Below are positions 26,529 through 35,800 of a stretch of 47,547 nt of DNA, one piece after another. The notes under the pieces are model-generated. The model saw only the letters and a program-made list of their open reading frames with translations, did not search any database and was not told where the DNA came from. Each line of letters starts with the position of its first letter. Position 1 is the first letter of the stretch. Where the stretch lies: assembly GCF_018785265.1 (NCBI RefSeq), contig NZ_WQPK01000036.1, forward strand, positions 114,407-161,953, read 5' to 3'. Origin of the DNA: Collinsella aerofaciens. GTDB taxonomy: Bacteria; Actinomycetota; Coriobacteriia; Coriobacteriales; Coriobacteriaceae. The translations under genes were made by a program, and so were the position numbers.

Positions 26529-27676
26529 AAAGGCTTTCGCTGCAATGGCGCATAACGATTATGACGGCACTGCTCACGTGTGCGGCGTGCGTGCTAACAA
26601 ACTGCCTGGTCGGCTATACGGGCATGCGCTACATGGATGCCATCGGCAGTAACATCTCGGCCTTTAACGCTGCCGGCGCGGATTCGCCCCGGGTGTTCGA
26701 CCCAACGAAAACGACCCCCGATGACAAGGTCATGATCGTCGTAAACGACGCACAAGAGTCTTTTGGCACGACAACCTGGTGCATCACGGCCGGAGTCACA
26801 CTCCTTGGCGGCGTGCTGGCATACTTTGTGAGCGGCCACGCGCTCAAGCCGCTACGGGATTTTGCCGCCCAGGTGGAGCGCGTGCAGCCTGACAACCTAA
26901 GCGAAATCAGACTCAGTGAAGATGTGCCCACCGAGCTACAACGATGCAGCGCCTCTTTCAACGACATGATCGCCCGTCTTGGCGAAGGGTTCTCTGCACA
27001 GCGTCAGTTTACCGGCAACGCCGCACACGAGCTGCGCACCCCGCTCGCCCTTATGCAAGCACAGATTGAACTATTCATCTCCGAGCACCCCGGTTTGCAA
27101 CCCGAAACGGCCGAGCTGCTCGGCCTGCTACAAGAACAAACCGAGCGCATGTCTCGAATGGCCAAGGTATTGCTCGAGATGAGTGAGCTCCGCAGCGTTC
27201 CTTGCGAGGACGATGTTGAACTTGGTCCCTTGTCCGAAGAGGTCCTCACCGACCTTGCGCCACTTGCCGAAAATAAGGGCATAGCCCTCAATTGTGCTGG
27301 AGACGCTTTAGTAATCGGGAGCGACACGCTCCTCTATCGGCTGGTGTTTAACCTGGTCGAAAATGCCATCCGTTACAGCCGCCCCGGCTCGAATGTCAAC
27401 GTCTCCATCTGCGACAACGACAGCCACGTGTTCCTGCGAGTCGAGGACCAGGGCCCGGGAATACCCAAGCAGTACCGTGAGAGCATCTTCCAACCGTTCT
27501 TTCGCCTGGATAAATCCCGCAGCAGGGCATACGGCGGCGCAGGACTCGGACTAGCGCTCGTTTGGGAGATTGCAGCGCTTCACGGTGGCGCTGTAGAGGT
27601 CGAAACAAGTTCCGAGAACGGGGCCACCATGCTCGTAAGCCTTCCAAAACGATCCGAAGCGTTAACCGAACAGTAA
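26525..27676 (+). CDS. sensor histidine kinase
   Basis: A 383-residue membrane kinase, partner of the response regulator before it (4-base overlap). First helix about residues 9-32, a short external loop of about 50 residues, second helix about 84-104, HAMP-like linker (ALKPLRDFAAQVERV), HisKA with GNAAHELRTPLALM (His168), HATPase with N-box LVENAIRYSRPGS, DQGPGIP and GGAGLGLALV. The small external loop suggests it senses something in or near the membrane (redox state, cation or envelope stress) more than a large ligand. By context it may report on the redox module encoded divergently. Confidence 0.92.
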   Translation: MKRLSLQWRITIMTALLTCAACVLTNCLVGYTGMRYMDAIGSNISAFNAAGADSPRVFDPTKTTPDDKVMIVVNDAQESFGTTTWCITAGVTLLGGVLAYFVSGHALKPLRDFAAQVERVQPDNLSEIRLSEDVPTELQRCSASFNDMIARLGEGFSAQRQFTGNAAHELRTPLALMQAQIELFISEHPGLQPETAELLGLLQEQTERMSRMAKVLLEMSELRSVPCEDDVELGPLSEEVLTDLAPLAENKGIALNCAGDALVIGSDTLLYRLVFNLVENAIRYSRPGSNVNVSICDNDSHVFLRVEDQGPGIPKQYRESIFQPFFRLDKSRSRAYGGAGLGLALVWEIAALHGGAVEVETSSENGATMLVSLPKRSEALTEQ

Positions 27677-27844
27677 AACTAGAGCGAGGCCCAGTGGGTC
27701 CCGCCCTTACAAAACCCGAAGGCTTTCCATGTGTCTGTACTATGAGCCGTTGGGGAACCAGATGTCAACCAGCATGCCGAGCTCAGTCACCTCATCCTAG
27801 GGAAAGGAGCAAAGGGGCGTCACTGCTTTTGACGGTGCTCTTAG

Positions 27845-28609
27845 CTACAGTAGACCTTCCACGAAAGGTTTGAGCTTGTCGAGCATCGCGTCGCTTCTGA
27901 TGACTGTACCTAAATCGAGGTGCTCACTCTTCTCCTTCGTAATCGTCTGAGTGATTACGCCCATGAACAGCAGCCTGGAGCCGATGGCAATTCCGTCGGT
28001 CGTGGGATAGCTGCCCTGGTTGAGGATGAAGGCGGGACTGCCGCTGGAGCCCTCGAATACAGATGCGTCAACGAGGAACTCGCGCTTACCCTTGTAGTCG
28101 TTCCAAGCGGGCGTGGAAGTCCAGCCTTGCCTGATGAGGGGGGTCTTGTTGTAGTCGTCATAGAGCCCGCTGGGGTATCCGATAAAGGTGATTTGCTCGA
28201 GCGCCGCCAAATTGTCCAGCACACTCTTCTTCGGGATGAGTCCAGAGTCGATGGATCGGTAGAAGGGCCTCTTCCCGTTTTCTTCAAGCATGCTGAGAAC
28301 AGGGGCCACCGGCATCGCAACCAAGTCGAGCTCTCCGAGCTTCTTCCCCTCGATGAATGACTTGTCGAAGTTCACGCTGATGGTCTCGCGTGACGGGGCG
28401 TCACCTTCGGCTAGATTGATGACGAAGCGACCCTGAATCACATCCTTGAGGACATGGTGATTGGTAATGAGCAGGGGCACGTTTCGCCCGTCTTCAAGGT
28501 CATAGGAAAAGAAGAATCCTGTACCCGAGACGCCCGTGCCTTCGGTAGTAATGCCCACGATGGGGACCGTGGTAAAGAGCAGCTGTGTGCTCGTATCATT
28601 AATGTTCAT
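27845..28609 (-). CDS. trypsin-like serine protease, no signal peptide
   Basis: A 254-residue S1-fold peptidase (Trypsin_2/HtrA-like catalytic domain only). The triad is visible: His52 in ITNHHVL, Asp95 in LGELDLVAM and Ser189 in FEGSSGSPAF. There is no signal peptide, membrane helix or PDZ domain, so it is predicted to act in the cytosol. The ATG at 28609 lies inside the end of the upstream membrane-protein gene (11-base overlap), so translation of the two is coupled. Most bacterial trypsin-like proteases are exported; cytosolic, partner-encoded ones are known from stress and anti-phage systems. Its target is unknown. Confidence 0.85.
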   Translation of the reverse strand: MNINDTSTQLLFTTVPIVGITTEGTGVSGTGFFFSYDLEDGRNVPLLITNHHVLKDVIQGRFVINLAEGDAPSRETISVNFDKSFIEGKKLGELDLVAMPVAPVLSMLEENGKRPFYRSIDSGLIPKKSVLDNLAALEQITFIGYPSGLYDDYNKTPLIRQGWTSTPAWNDYKGKREFLVDASVFEGSSGSPAFILNQGSYPTTDGIAIGSRLLFMGVITQTITKEKSEHLDLGTVIRSDAMLDKLKPFVEGLL

Positions 28610-29141
28610 CGGTCTTGGTCTCCTTGTCATCGGGATCCGCCAGGTGTTCTAGGACGCGCTCGGCCAGATCAGATTTGCCCTGCTTCTCTTCTTTTCGGAT
28701 AAAGATAAAAGCGACAAAGAGTCCTACTGCGCCACACGGTGCTACGCAGAGCATCAAGATACCGGGCAAAGATGCGAGAGTGACAGATGACGACAAACCC
28801 CCGAGAAACCAGCCCAGGAACGTTGTCGCAAGACCTAAAAGGATGTCAGGTTTGTAGGAAGGGCGCTCCTGCTTGGCCTGAAGAAGCATCTCCCTTGCTT
28901 TTCTCAGGTCGCTGTCGCGCTGTCCGACGTATGATTCCTGCAGGTATTCATTGGGAATGCGAACCTCGTGGTCCTGGCGCACGGCGACGTGCTCCCGGTC
29001 ATTTATGAGGTGGATGCCGTTACTTGCCTCTCCAACGCTAGTATTGTCGCCCATGTGCTCGAATACGCTGTCGAGGTCAGCCCACCTGACTCTATGGGCA
29101 AGCGCCTGGTCTTGTGGTGGGTTCTCTTGACCTTTCTCCAC
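28599..29141 (-). CDS. two-helix membrane protein coupled to the cytosolic protease
   Basis: A 180-residue protein starting with GTG at 29141, which has an excellent ribosome site (AAGGAGATCTG). Residues 1-93 are hydrophilic and charged, with an Arg/Gln-rich helix near 78-92. Two membrane helices follow (about 98-118, LLGLATTFLGWFLGG, and 122-147, ending FVAFIFI), then a charged tail of about 30 residues. This places both ends on the same side, probably the cytosol with the protease. No family is recognised. It is first in a two-gene operon and overlaps the protease gene, so it may anchor, inhibit or activate it. Confidence 0.75.
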   Translation of the reverse strand: MEKGQENPPQDQALAHRVRWADLDSVFEHMGDNTSVGEASNGIHLINDREHVAVRQDHEVRIPNEYLQESYVGQRDSDLRKAREMLLQAKQERPSYKPDILLGLATTFLGWFLGGLSSSVTLASLPGILMLCVAPCGAVGLFVAFIFIRKEEKQGKSDLAERVLEHLADPDDKETKTDEH

Positions 29142-29231
29142 CAGATCTCCTTAGAACAAGGTCCTAGCGTCTTGCGGAGGTTTATGGTCACAGCAAAGAC
29201 ACCATGGTTCAACCAATATATCGATGGATAG

Positions 29232-29261
29232 ATTATACCGTGCGGCTGATATGGCGGCCAA
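29232..29261 (-). promoter_or_regulatory. sigma-70-type promoter for the membrane protein/protease operon
   Basis: On the minus strand TTGGCC (29256-29261), an 18-base spacer and a consensus TATAAT (29232-29237), about 90 bases before the GTG start. Confidence 0.6.
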
Positions 29262-29516
29262 GGGATGCTGCCGGCACGGCTGTGGGGTGCTAGTGACTTG
29301 CAGATTGCTGGTGACAGGCTACTACTAGCGGCGTGGCTTTGCTGTTGGCTCACTCCGCCGCCCGCCTCACGGCGCCGGGGTTTCTCGGCGCAGTGAGGCG
29401 GCATCGGTTGTTCTAGCTGTTCTGTGCCAATAGGTTGTTTACACCCGGGTAGTGACAAATAGGGAGGGCTCCCACATGCTGTGAGTTGTCTAGACGAACA
29501 GCAGAGGAGTCCTCCC
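29262..29516. other. non-coding stretch with strong hairpin and probable IS left end
   Basis: No gene seen. It contains a GC-rich hairpin (CCGCCTCA at 29362-29369 pairing with TGAGGCGG at 29394-29401, with an inner GGCGCCG/CGGCG pairing). At 29436 TGTTTACACCCGGG begins what may be the left end of the adjacent IS481-type remnant. Confidence 0.4.
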
Positions 29517-29800
29517 ATGGAGCAACATCCTAACGCAAGGCTCACCCCGAGAGGGCGCGAGACGCTCGTCTCGCGCATAGAGTCCGGCCTCGGCGTCGCC
29601 GAGGCCGCGCGTCAGATGGGCGTCAGCCGCCAGACGGCGAGCAAGTGACTGCGCCGCAGCAGGTCCGGAAAGCCCATGTCCGACCGCAGTAGCCGCCCGC
29701 GCAGGCTCGCGAGGTCCACGCCACGCGAGATCGAGGACCGGGTCCGCGAGGCGCGCTCGTCACTGCCGCTCGCCCCGCCCGGGCTGGCGCCGGGCGCGCT
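29517..29800 (+). pseudogene. IS481-family transposase remnant
   Basis: The N-terminal part of an IS481-type transposase. The first 43 codons give a helix-turn-helix (ANARLTPRGRETL-like start, then VAEAARQMGVSRQTASK). An in-frame TGA at 29646-29648 stands where relatives have Trp. The same frame then continues with the typical second half of the DNA-binding region, DRSSRPRRLARSTP and EIEDRVREARS. Similarity fades by about 29790 and there is no DDE catalytic domain, so the copy is dead. Its right edge abuts the shortened last gene of the PadR operon. Confidence 0.75.
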
Positions 29801-29804
29801 ATGC

Positions 29805-30086
29805 TTAGGGAGCGGTGGGCGCCTCCGGGGCAGCAGGGGACTCGGACGCGGTGATGCCGGAGGTGTCGACCTCGCCGATTCCGGCGAGCAGCTCGATGAG
29901 GGGGAGGCCCGTCGGGTCGTCCACCTCGACGCCGCCGAGCACGATGGTGCTGTCGCGCGTGTCGATTTGGGTTGTGAACACGGCCGGGTCGAAACCCGAA
30001 GCGATAAAGCCAATGCCCGCGAGGACAACGCCCGCGGCAACGAGCCCGCCCGCCACGGCGAGGTAGATCTTCTTCGCGCTGGTCAT
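29805..30086 (-). CDS. short membrane-anchored protein, probably a truncated DUF4097-type protein
   Basis: A 93-residue frame. An N-terminal helix (about residues 7-29, YLAVAGGLVAAGVVLAGIGF) is followed by a short polar region and an Ala/Pro/Glu end (ASESPAAPEAPTAP). Position after PadR and DUF1700 genes and the N-terminal pattern resemble the DUF4097 proteins usually found there, which are 250-300 residues long. The stop at 29805 lies at the edge of the IS481 remnant, so the gene was probably cut by insertion or a later deletion. The ATG at 30086 follows AAAGGAG. It may still be translated, but function is doubtful. Confidence 0.6.
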   Translation of the reverse strand: MTSAKKIYLAVAGGLVAAGVVLAGIGFIASGFDPAVFTTQIDTRDSTIVLGGVEVDDPTGLPLIELLAGIGEVDTSGITASESPAAPEAPTAP

Positions 30087-30101
30087 GGTACTCACTCCTT
30101 T

Positions 30102-30725
30102 CTACGCCGCAAGATGCGCGGCAGCGCCGCCCTTCTCGCCCTTACCCTTCCAGAAGGGCGAGGCGGCCTTCCTCGCCCAGAGCGCCGAGAGGCGCGCAAT
30201 TTGTTTTGAGGCGGCCCAAGCGCCAGCACCAACGAAGAGCGCCACGCCGACGAGGCCGAGCCCCACGCCCGCCGAGGCGAGGGCGTACGGGAAGTGGCCG
30301 ATGGTGACGCCGCTTACGGCAAGCAGGAGCCCAACTACGCCCACGCCCCCGAGTGCCGCCGCGACGATCCACACGCAGAGCGCCAGCACCCAGATGCAGA
30401 TATAGACCGTGACGGCCACGGCGGCGAAGGCGGCGAGCAGCGGCACCCACACCGGGGAGCCCACGATTGTCAGCACCCACAGCAGCGCGGTGCTGCGCCG
30501 GCGCGTCCTCGCGATCGCGCGCGGCACGGCGGGCAGGTCGTCGAGCGTGGCCTCCGCCACCTCGCCGGGCGTGCCCATGGCGGCCACGGCCTCCTCCTCG
30601 CTCATACCGTCCTCCATGCGGTCGGCGATGGCCTCCGCATAGAACGCCTTGGTCTCCTCCACCTGCTCGGCCGGCAGGCAGGCGAGCAGCTCGCCCAACC
30701 GGCCCAGAAACTCATCGCGCGTCAT
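30102..30725 (-). CDS. DUF1700 family membrane protein
   Basis: A 207-residue protein. The N-terminal 70 residues (TRDEFLGRLGELLACLPAEQVEE and MSEEEAVAAMGTPGEVA) form the helical DUF1700/HAAS-type domain, and four hydrophobic helices follow (about 82-102, 106-126, 128-148, 155-175). HAAS-domain proteins partner with PadR-like regulators and membrane signal proteins. The ATG at 30725 overlaps the end of the PadR gene by 14 bases. Very high GC in third positions compared with the protease operon nearby. Confidence 0.8.
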   Translation of the reverse strand: MTRDEFLGRLGELLACLPAEQVEETKAFYAEAIADRMEDGMSEEEAVAAMGTPGEVAEATLDDLPAVPRAIARTRRRSTALLWVLTIVGSPVWVPLLAAFAAVAVTVYICIWVLALCVWIVAAALGGVGVVGLLLAVSGVTIGHFPYALASAGVGLGLVGVALFVGAGAWAASKQIARLSALWARKAASPFWKGKGEKGGAAAHLAA

Positions 30726-31032
30726 GGTGCGCCCCCTCAACGTATGCGTAAATCTCCCGTACGGACGGCCACTCGGCCAGGAACTCCTCGATGCGCGCTC
30801 GCCCGTTGTCCGTGATGCGGTAGTACCGGCGCAGCCGCCCGTTGTGCTCGGCGGAGCGCGCCGTGATGCACCCGGCCTTCTCCAGGCGCTTGAGCAGCGG
30901 GTAGAGCGTCGACTCCGTGAGCCCCATGCTCGCCGGTACGTCCTTCACGATCTGGTAGCCGTAGGACTCCTCGCCGGAGACGGCCGCGAGCACGCAGGCC
31001 TCCAGGAAGCCGCGCTTCATCTGTGCCTCCAT
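30712..31032 (-). CDS. PadR-family transcriptional regulator
   Basis: A 106-residue winged-helix repressor (MKRGFLEACVLAAVSGEESYGYQIVKDV, LTESTLYPLLKRLEKAGCI, NGRLRRYYRITDNGRARIEEF). The start is the ATG at 31032, nine bases after a perfect AGGAGG; an in-frame ATG at 31053 lies upstream of that site and is unlikely. PadR proteins repress their own operon until an envelope stress or phenolic or drug ligand is sensed. It leads the operon with the DUF1700 protein and the shortened third gene. Confidence 0.9.
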   Translation of the reverse strand: MEAQMKRGFLEACVLAAVSGEESYGYQIVKDVPASMGLTESTLYPLLKRLEKAGCITARSAEHNGRLRRYYRITDNGRARIEEFLAEWPSVREIYAYVEGAHHDAR

Positions 31033-31053
31033 CCGCACACCTCCTCTCGTCAT

Positions 31054-31083
31054 ATACTATGCTATACAAACTATACGATGCAA
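31054..31083 (-). promoter_or_regulatory. promoter of the padR operon with repeated operator-like boxes
   Basis: On the minus strand TTGCAT (31078-31083), an 18-base spacer and TAGTAT (31054-31059). The spacer and -10 are built of repeated CTATAC/GTATAG units (CTATGCTATACAAACTATAC on the plus strand), a plausible site for the dimeric PadR protein. Confidence 0.45.
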
Positions 31084-31687
31084 GGTATTAGACGTCAACT
31101 CTCATCGCGAAGATTCTCCGGCCCCTGCGCGCTGCGAACGTGATGTCGCGGGGCGGTTGGCATTATGCATGAAACGTCAAGTAACGCTCTTTTGATCCAC
31201 TTCCACTCGGCCCCATATGCCTTGTACAACACCCCCTTCGACCTCGGGTTCAAGAGAGCCGCTAGGCTGGGCGCGCCGGACGGTAAGGTCCTGGACGCCA
31301 TGGTGGACTTCTCCGATGCCATAGAGGTCATGGGTCTACACCGATGGAGGCCCACGCACGCGGCAGGGCTCGCACGTCACCGCTGGTCGCCGGACGGTCC
31401 CCACGCCTCGCTCGCCAACGCGCAGGCGACAGCAGCAGTCCAGCGCTGGCTGGAGACGCCGGAATGCCCAGAAGATGCGTTCCCATCGCTGCGACAGAGC
31501 TTTTTGCAGGGGTGGCAATTTTTCCAAATATCGAGGTCAGCTAGGCTTCGGTAGCCACCTTGGAAGCATCGCCAATAGACTCTTCCTCTATACGTTCGGC
31601 ATAATCGTAAGCGATACCCACAAATTCCAGTACCGAGCAACAGGGGTACAATTGCTGCGATTGTTGCCAGCTGTTGGGAGATGGAAG
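31084..31687. other. 604-base stretch without a confident gene
   Basis: A plus-strand frame at 31165-31554 and a minus-strand frame at 31095-31355 are open, but neither has a good ribosome site or recognisable motifs, and they overlap each other. This may be old mobile-element or gene debris at the edge of the accessory patch. The last 100 bases presumably hold the promoter of the LuxR-type gene. Confidence 0.35.
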
Positions 31688-32692
31688 ATGGACTGCGATG
31701 GCTACCCATGCGTTCCCATGCCGTTGATGTGCACTGCCTTTGTGCCGGGGCAGATTGACGCTGCGGTTGCAGGCATTTCCGACCCCGATTCGCGCACCAT
31801 CGCCACGGCAGAAGCGCTGTACTTTCGCGGGCAGGCCACGCTCGCCGCCGAGACAGCACGCCCCTATCTTGACGCCACCGACCCCGCGCTGCGCTATTCC
31901 GCATGCCTTATCTGCGGATACGCCAGTCTGTCACTCAACCGTATCGCCGATGCCCGCCGTTGCCTTGCGGGCATCCTCGATACGCCAACTGACGAGGAAT
32001 CGCCCGCCGTCCACGCCACGCATATCCTATTCGCCTCCGCTGCGAGCGTCCTGCTGCACTTGCCTTCCCCGCATTCCGCCGAAGAGTTTTATCCGCTTGC
32101 GGCGCATCTGCCCGAAGGCCTGCGCCTGTTCGCCAGCTACGTGATGGCGCATGCCCTGTACCTGCGCGGCGAATATGGCCGCAGTCTGGGCATGGCGGAA
32201 AACGCCCTGATCATGAAACAGGGGAGTTATCCCATCTCGGAGCTGTTCCTGCACTTGTCGGCTTCCATGGCCTGCATGAGCCTCAAGGACATCGACACCG
32301 CAAAGGCACACTTCGGAGCCGCTTGGGACGTTGCGCGTCCCGACGGCCTTATCGAACTCATTGGCGAGCACCACGGCCTTTTGCAGGGGCTTATCGAGGC
32401 GTGTCTAAAAACGCAATACCCTGACGACTTCGCACGCATCATCGAGATTACGTATCGATTCAGCTACGGCTGGCGGCGCATCCACAACCCCGATTCGGGC
32501 GAGGACGTGGCCGACGATCTAACGACCACGGAATTCACCATGGCCATGCTCGCCTGTCGCGGGTGGACCAACGCCGAAATCGCACGCCATATGGGAGTAT
32601 CGCCGGGTACCGTCAAAAACCGCCTATCCGGCGTATACGCAAAGCTTGGTATCGGAACTCGCGCCGAGCTGGTCGCGCATATGTTGCGTTAG
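31688..32692 (+). CDS. LuxR-type transcriptional regulator with helical-repeat sensor region
   Basis: A 334-residue regulator. Residues about 20-260 are an all-helical, Ala/Leu-rich region with TPR-like spacing (TAEALYFRGQATLAAETARPYL, MAHALYLRGEYGRSLGMAENAL). Residues 270-333 form a LuxR/NarL helix-turn-helix: LTTTEFTMAMLACRGWTNAEIARHMGVS, GTVKNRLSGVYAKLGI. The ATG at 31688 has TGGGAGATGGAAG upstream; the frame is open to 31475 but the earlier part is not protein-like. It lies 157 bases before the large surface-protein gene on the same strand and is its most likely regulator. No receiver or autoinducer domain is seen. Confidence 0.85.
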   Translation: MDCDGYPCVPMPLMCTAFVPGQIDAAVAGISDPDSRTIATAEALYFRGQATLAAETARPYLDATDPALRYSACLICGYASLSLNRIADARRCLAGILDTPTDEESPAVHATHILFASAASVLLHLPSPHSAEEFYPLAAHLPEGLRLFASYVMAHALYLRGEYGRSLGMAENALIMKQGSYPISELFLHLSASMACMSLKDIDTAKAHFGAAWDVARPDGLIELIGEHHGLLQGLIEACLKTQYPDDFARIIEITYRFSYGWRRIHNPDSGEDVADDLTTTEFTMAMLACRGWTNAEIARHMGVSPGTVKNRLSGVYAKLGIGTRAELVAHMLR

Positions 32693-32713
32693 CGGCCAGA
32701 CTACCTGGCATAT

Positions 32714-32743
32714 CGAAAGCGTCCCGGGGGCCCGACGCTTTCG
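32714..32743. other. perfect hairpin between regulator and surface-protein gene
   Basis: CGAAAGCGTC and GACGCTTTCG with a 10-base CG-rich loop. There is no T-run on the plus strand, so attenuator, operator or mRNA-stability element are as likely as terminator. Confidence 0.55.
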
Positions 32744-32849
32744 CACGCTCAAATTGGACATTTTGGCCATCGAACGGCACTACCGCCACGTGGCGCCTTC
32801 TCGCAAAATTGGATTATTTCCACCGATACCTGCGGGATGGGAGCCAAAG

Positions 32850-35800
32850 ATGCTTGATCGCCGTTCGTTACTTGTTGCCGGAGCGTCCTCGCTGGCGAGC
32901 ATTATGTTGCCGCGCGTGCCGGGAAGCGCAAACGCCTTCATATTGCCGTTCGCGCCCACCGAAGCCTATGCCGACGAAAAAGACCCCTTCAGGGTGCTCG
33001 TTCTCTCGCGCACCATGTTCGGCGTGGTCGTGGTCGACGTCGCCAACAAGAATACGCCCATCGCGGGTGCCCAGGTCACGCTCACATCGCGCTATGCCGC
33101 AGGCAAGCAGCTCACCGCCACGACCGATGACGAAGGCACGGCCATCTTTGAGGTCGCGCCGCTTTCGGAAGGCTACGTGGACGAGGCAACGCTTCTCGAC
33201 GCGTACGACTTTAACGGCGGCATCTCCATTAGCATGGCAGGCTACCGCGATGTCGAGATTCCCCTCGCGCGTATCCAGGGCGGTACTGCCATTACCGCTC
33301 CCACGCGTCCACTCTCCGATGGCCAGCCGTACTTTCGCCAGCTCACGTTCGACGAATGGGACATCCAGTACGCCGACGCTACGTTCATGGCATTGCCGAA
33401 GGACGACGCCGGAAACGACCAACCCGACACGCACGCCTTTACCGTGCAGGCACATCTGCCACAGGGTGGACAGGCAACGCTGCACATCAACAAGGTAATG
33501 CCCGCCACGGGCAGCTCGCCCGAAACCGTCACGCAGATTGGCCAAGTCAAGGCCAGCGCATCGGGCACGAATAATCTGGCGACGTTCACGCTCGAAGACA
33601 AGTTCCTCGATGCAGCGTCAAACCTTCTGGAGGAAGGATGCAAGCTGCGCTTTGTCCTCGACTACCAGGGCAAAACCTACACGCTCTCATCCCCTATGGC
33701 CGTTGTTACCGCGCCGGCGGCAAAGGCGGAATCCGGATCGACCACTATCGTCCCCACTACCATGGACCAAGAGATCACTCCGTTTGATTTCCCGGCGGCG
33801 TTTCCCGGCATCGGCGGCAATAAGTTCACCTGTTGGATGCCCTCGTTCCCCATTTTGTTCGATTTCTCGTTTGCCGGGTACGTGCTGTTTGGCGGAGGAT
33901 ACAAACCGGTCGGCTACATGAACGATTCGGGCAATCCGGATCCGGAATACTGGAAGAAATCGCCGCGTGAGTCGGGCGCCAAGCAGGCAAACCGCTACCT
34001 CGACGAAATGGAGGGGAAGTGGAATCAGTACAAGAGTATGAGTGCCGGTTCGGGCACCGATCCAAGAAACACCAAGCTGCTTCGTCACCACTGCACGCTG
34101 CTGTTTACGATGGACATCGCCACACAGCTGTACGGCTCGCTCGCCTACGATTGGGTGGGCAAAACCTGGGGTAACAACAACGACCCCGCATACGGCAATA
34201 TTAAGGCCCTCTTCCAGGTAAGAACCGACCTCAATTGGACCGAGCAGTTTACCCTAGGACCGGTGCCGTTTTTCCTAAACGTCAACCCCTGGGTGCTGGC
34301 GAAGCTGGCGCTCGCCGTGGGTGCCCACACGCGCGGCAGCGGCGCGGCGTTTTTTAAAAACATTTCGCTCGACTATTCCAACACGTCGGGCTCATTCACC
34401 ATCCAGATCGGGCTTGCCGTCACCTTTGGCGCCGGCGTTGCAGGCGTCGCTTCGTCTGCCGTGCGCGGCGCCGCATCCCTCACGCTGTTCATTGGGTATG
34501 AGAAGGCAGATGGACACCAGCTTCCGCGGCTGCGCGTAGGTGCAGACGTCGATGTCGATGTGATACTCCAGTTTGTAATGTTCAAGTGGACCACCAAGGC
34601 TTGGTCGGGGTCGTGGCCCACACTCCTCGATTCGTGGAATATGTCGGTGAACAATGGCAACCAGTATGTGCTCCAGCGCTCTGAGCTCGCATTGGGTGGA
34701 GATACGCCTTACACGCTGGATGCCCGCTTCGGCACGCCCGGCAACATCGAGGCGGGCAGCGTGCCGCAATTTATCGCATCGGCCACCATTGTCACCAATT
34801 CCGAGCTGCTCGCACGCGCCGAGGTTGCAGCCACCGCGATAAACGTCGCGCCTGTCGTGCGCGATTGGGATCAAGCGGTCACGCGCATTGAGCTCGAGGC
34901 GGACGCGGAGAGCGACGACACGGGACAGATTGAGCATTTCGTCCATGCGTTGATAGAGAACGACGAAAACGCCGCGCCGATGTATGAGTACACCTATATC
35001 GGTCAGGCAACAAACGCCGTTGCGGACCCGAACGCCAATTCTGCCGGCGTGTCGGAGGACGAGCGTGGCGGCATCAAGCCCTCGAGCGACAACGTGCTGT
35101 TTGCTGGCGTGCTCAGCGAAGCCCACATGAAGCTGGCAATGATTGCCGGCGTAGAATGCCTGTTCCGTATCGCCTCGGTGCGCTACGGCGACAATGGCCG
35201 CTCGCGCCTGGTGGTACACACAAAGGCAAACGGAACGTGGTCCGCTCCCACGCCTGTGGACTTTCCCCTTGGGTTTGGCGAGGGCGACGTGGAGCGCGAC
35301 GGCATATACGATTACGACTTCGACGTGGTGGAATATACGGACGGAAGAGGAAACCAGGACGCCTACGTGCTGCTGGTCTCGGGCGAGCGCCCCGCCGGCG
35401 ACAACACCCTTTTCGATGCGGCGAGCACATCCGGCATACTGTCCGTTGTGCGCCTACGCATAAGCAACGACGGAGTTCGCGTGATATCGCACACGTCGTG
35501 GCGCAGCATCTCGCGCGGCCGCCTGCAAGAGGATGGCTACCATTGCCTGCAGTGCCCACGCATTACGGTGGGCAAGACGCTAGTCGACGGGCGCCTGTCG
35601 GGTGCCTACCTCCACCGCCGCGGAACCACCGCAGAAAAGGCGCTCGGCAGCGAGGCAGAGGTCGCGCTCGAGTGCTTTACCCTGTGGTCAGATGATTTGG
35701 GCGACAGCCTGACGTTCCGCCAAGTTCTCCGCTTTCCGCAAGCGCCGTCGAGTATCGAGCTAGGCGAGCCCGAGAATTTCAACAGCAAAATGGTGGTGCC

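Noticed and set aside
31165-31554. 129-residue plus-strand frame before the LuxR-type gene
   Set aside because: No ribosome site, no motif, overlapped by an equally open minus-strand frame; kept only as possible debris.
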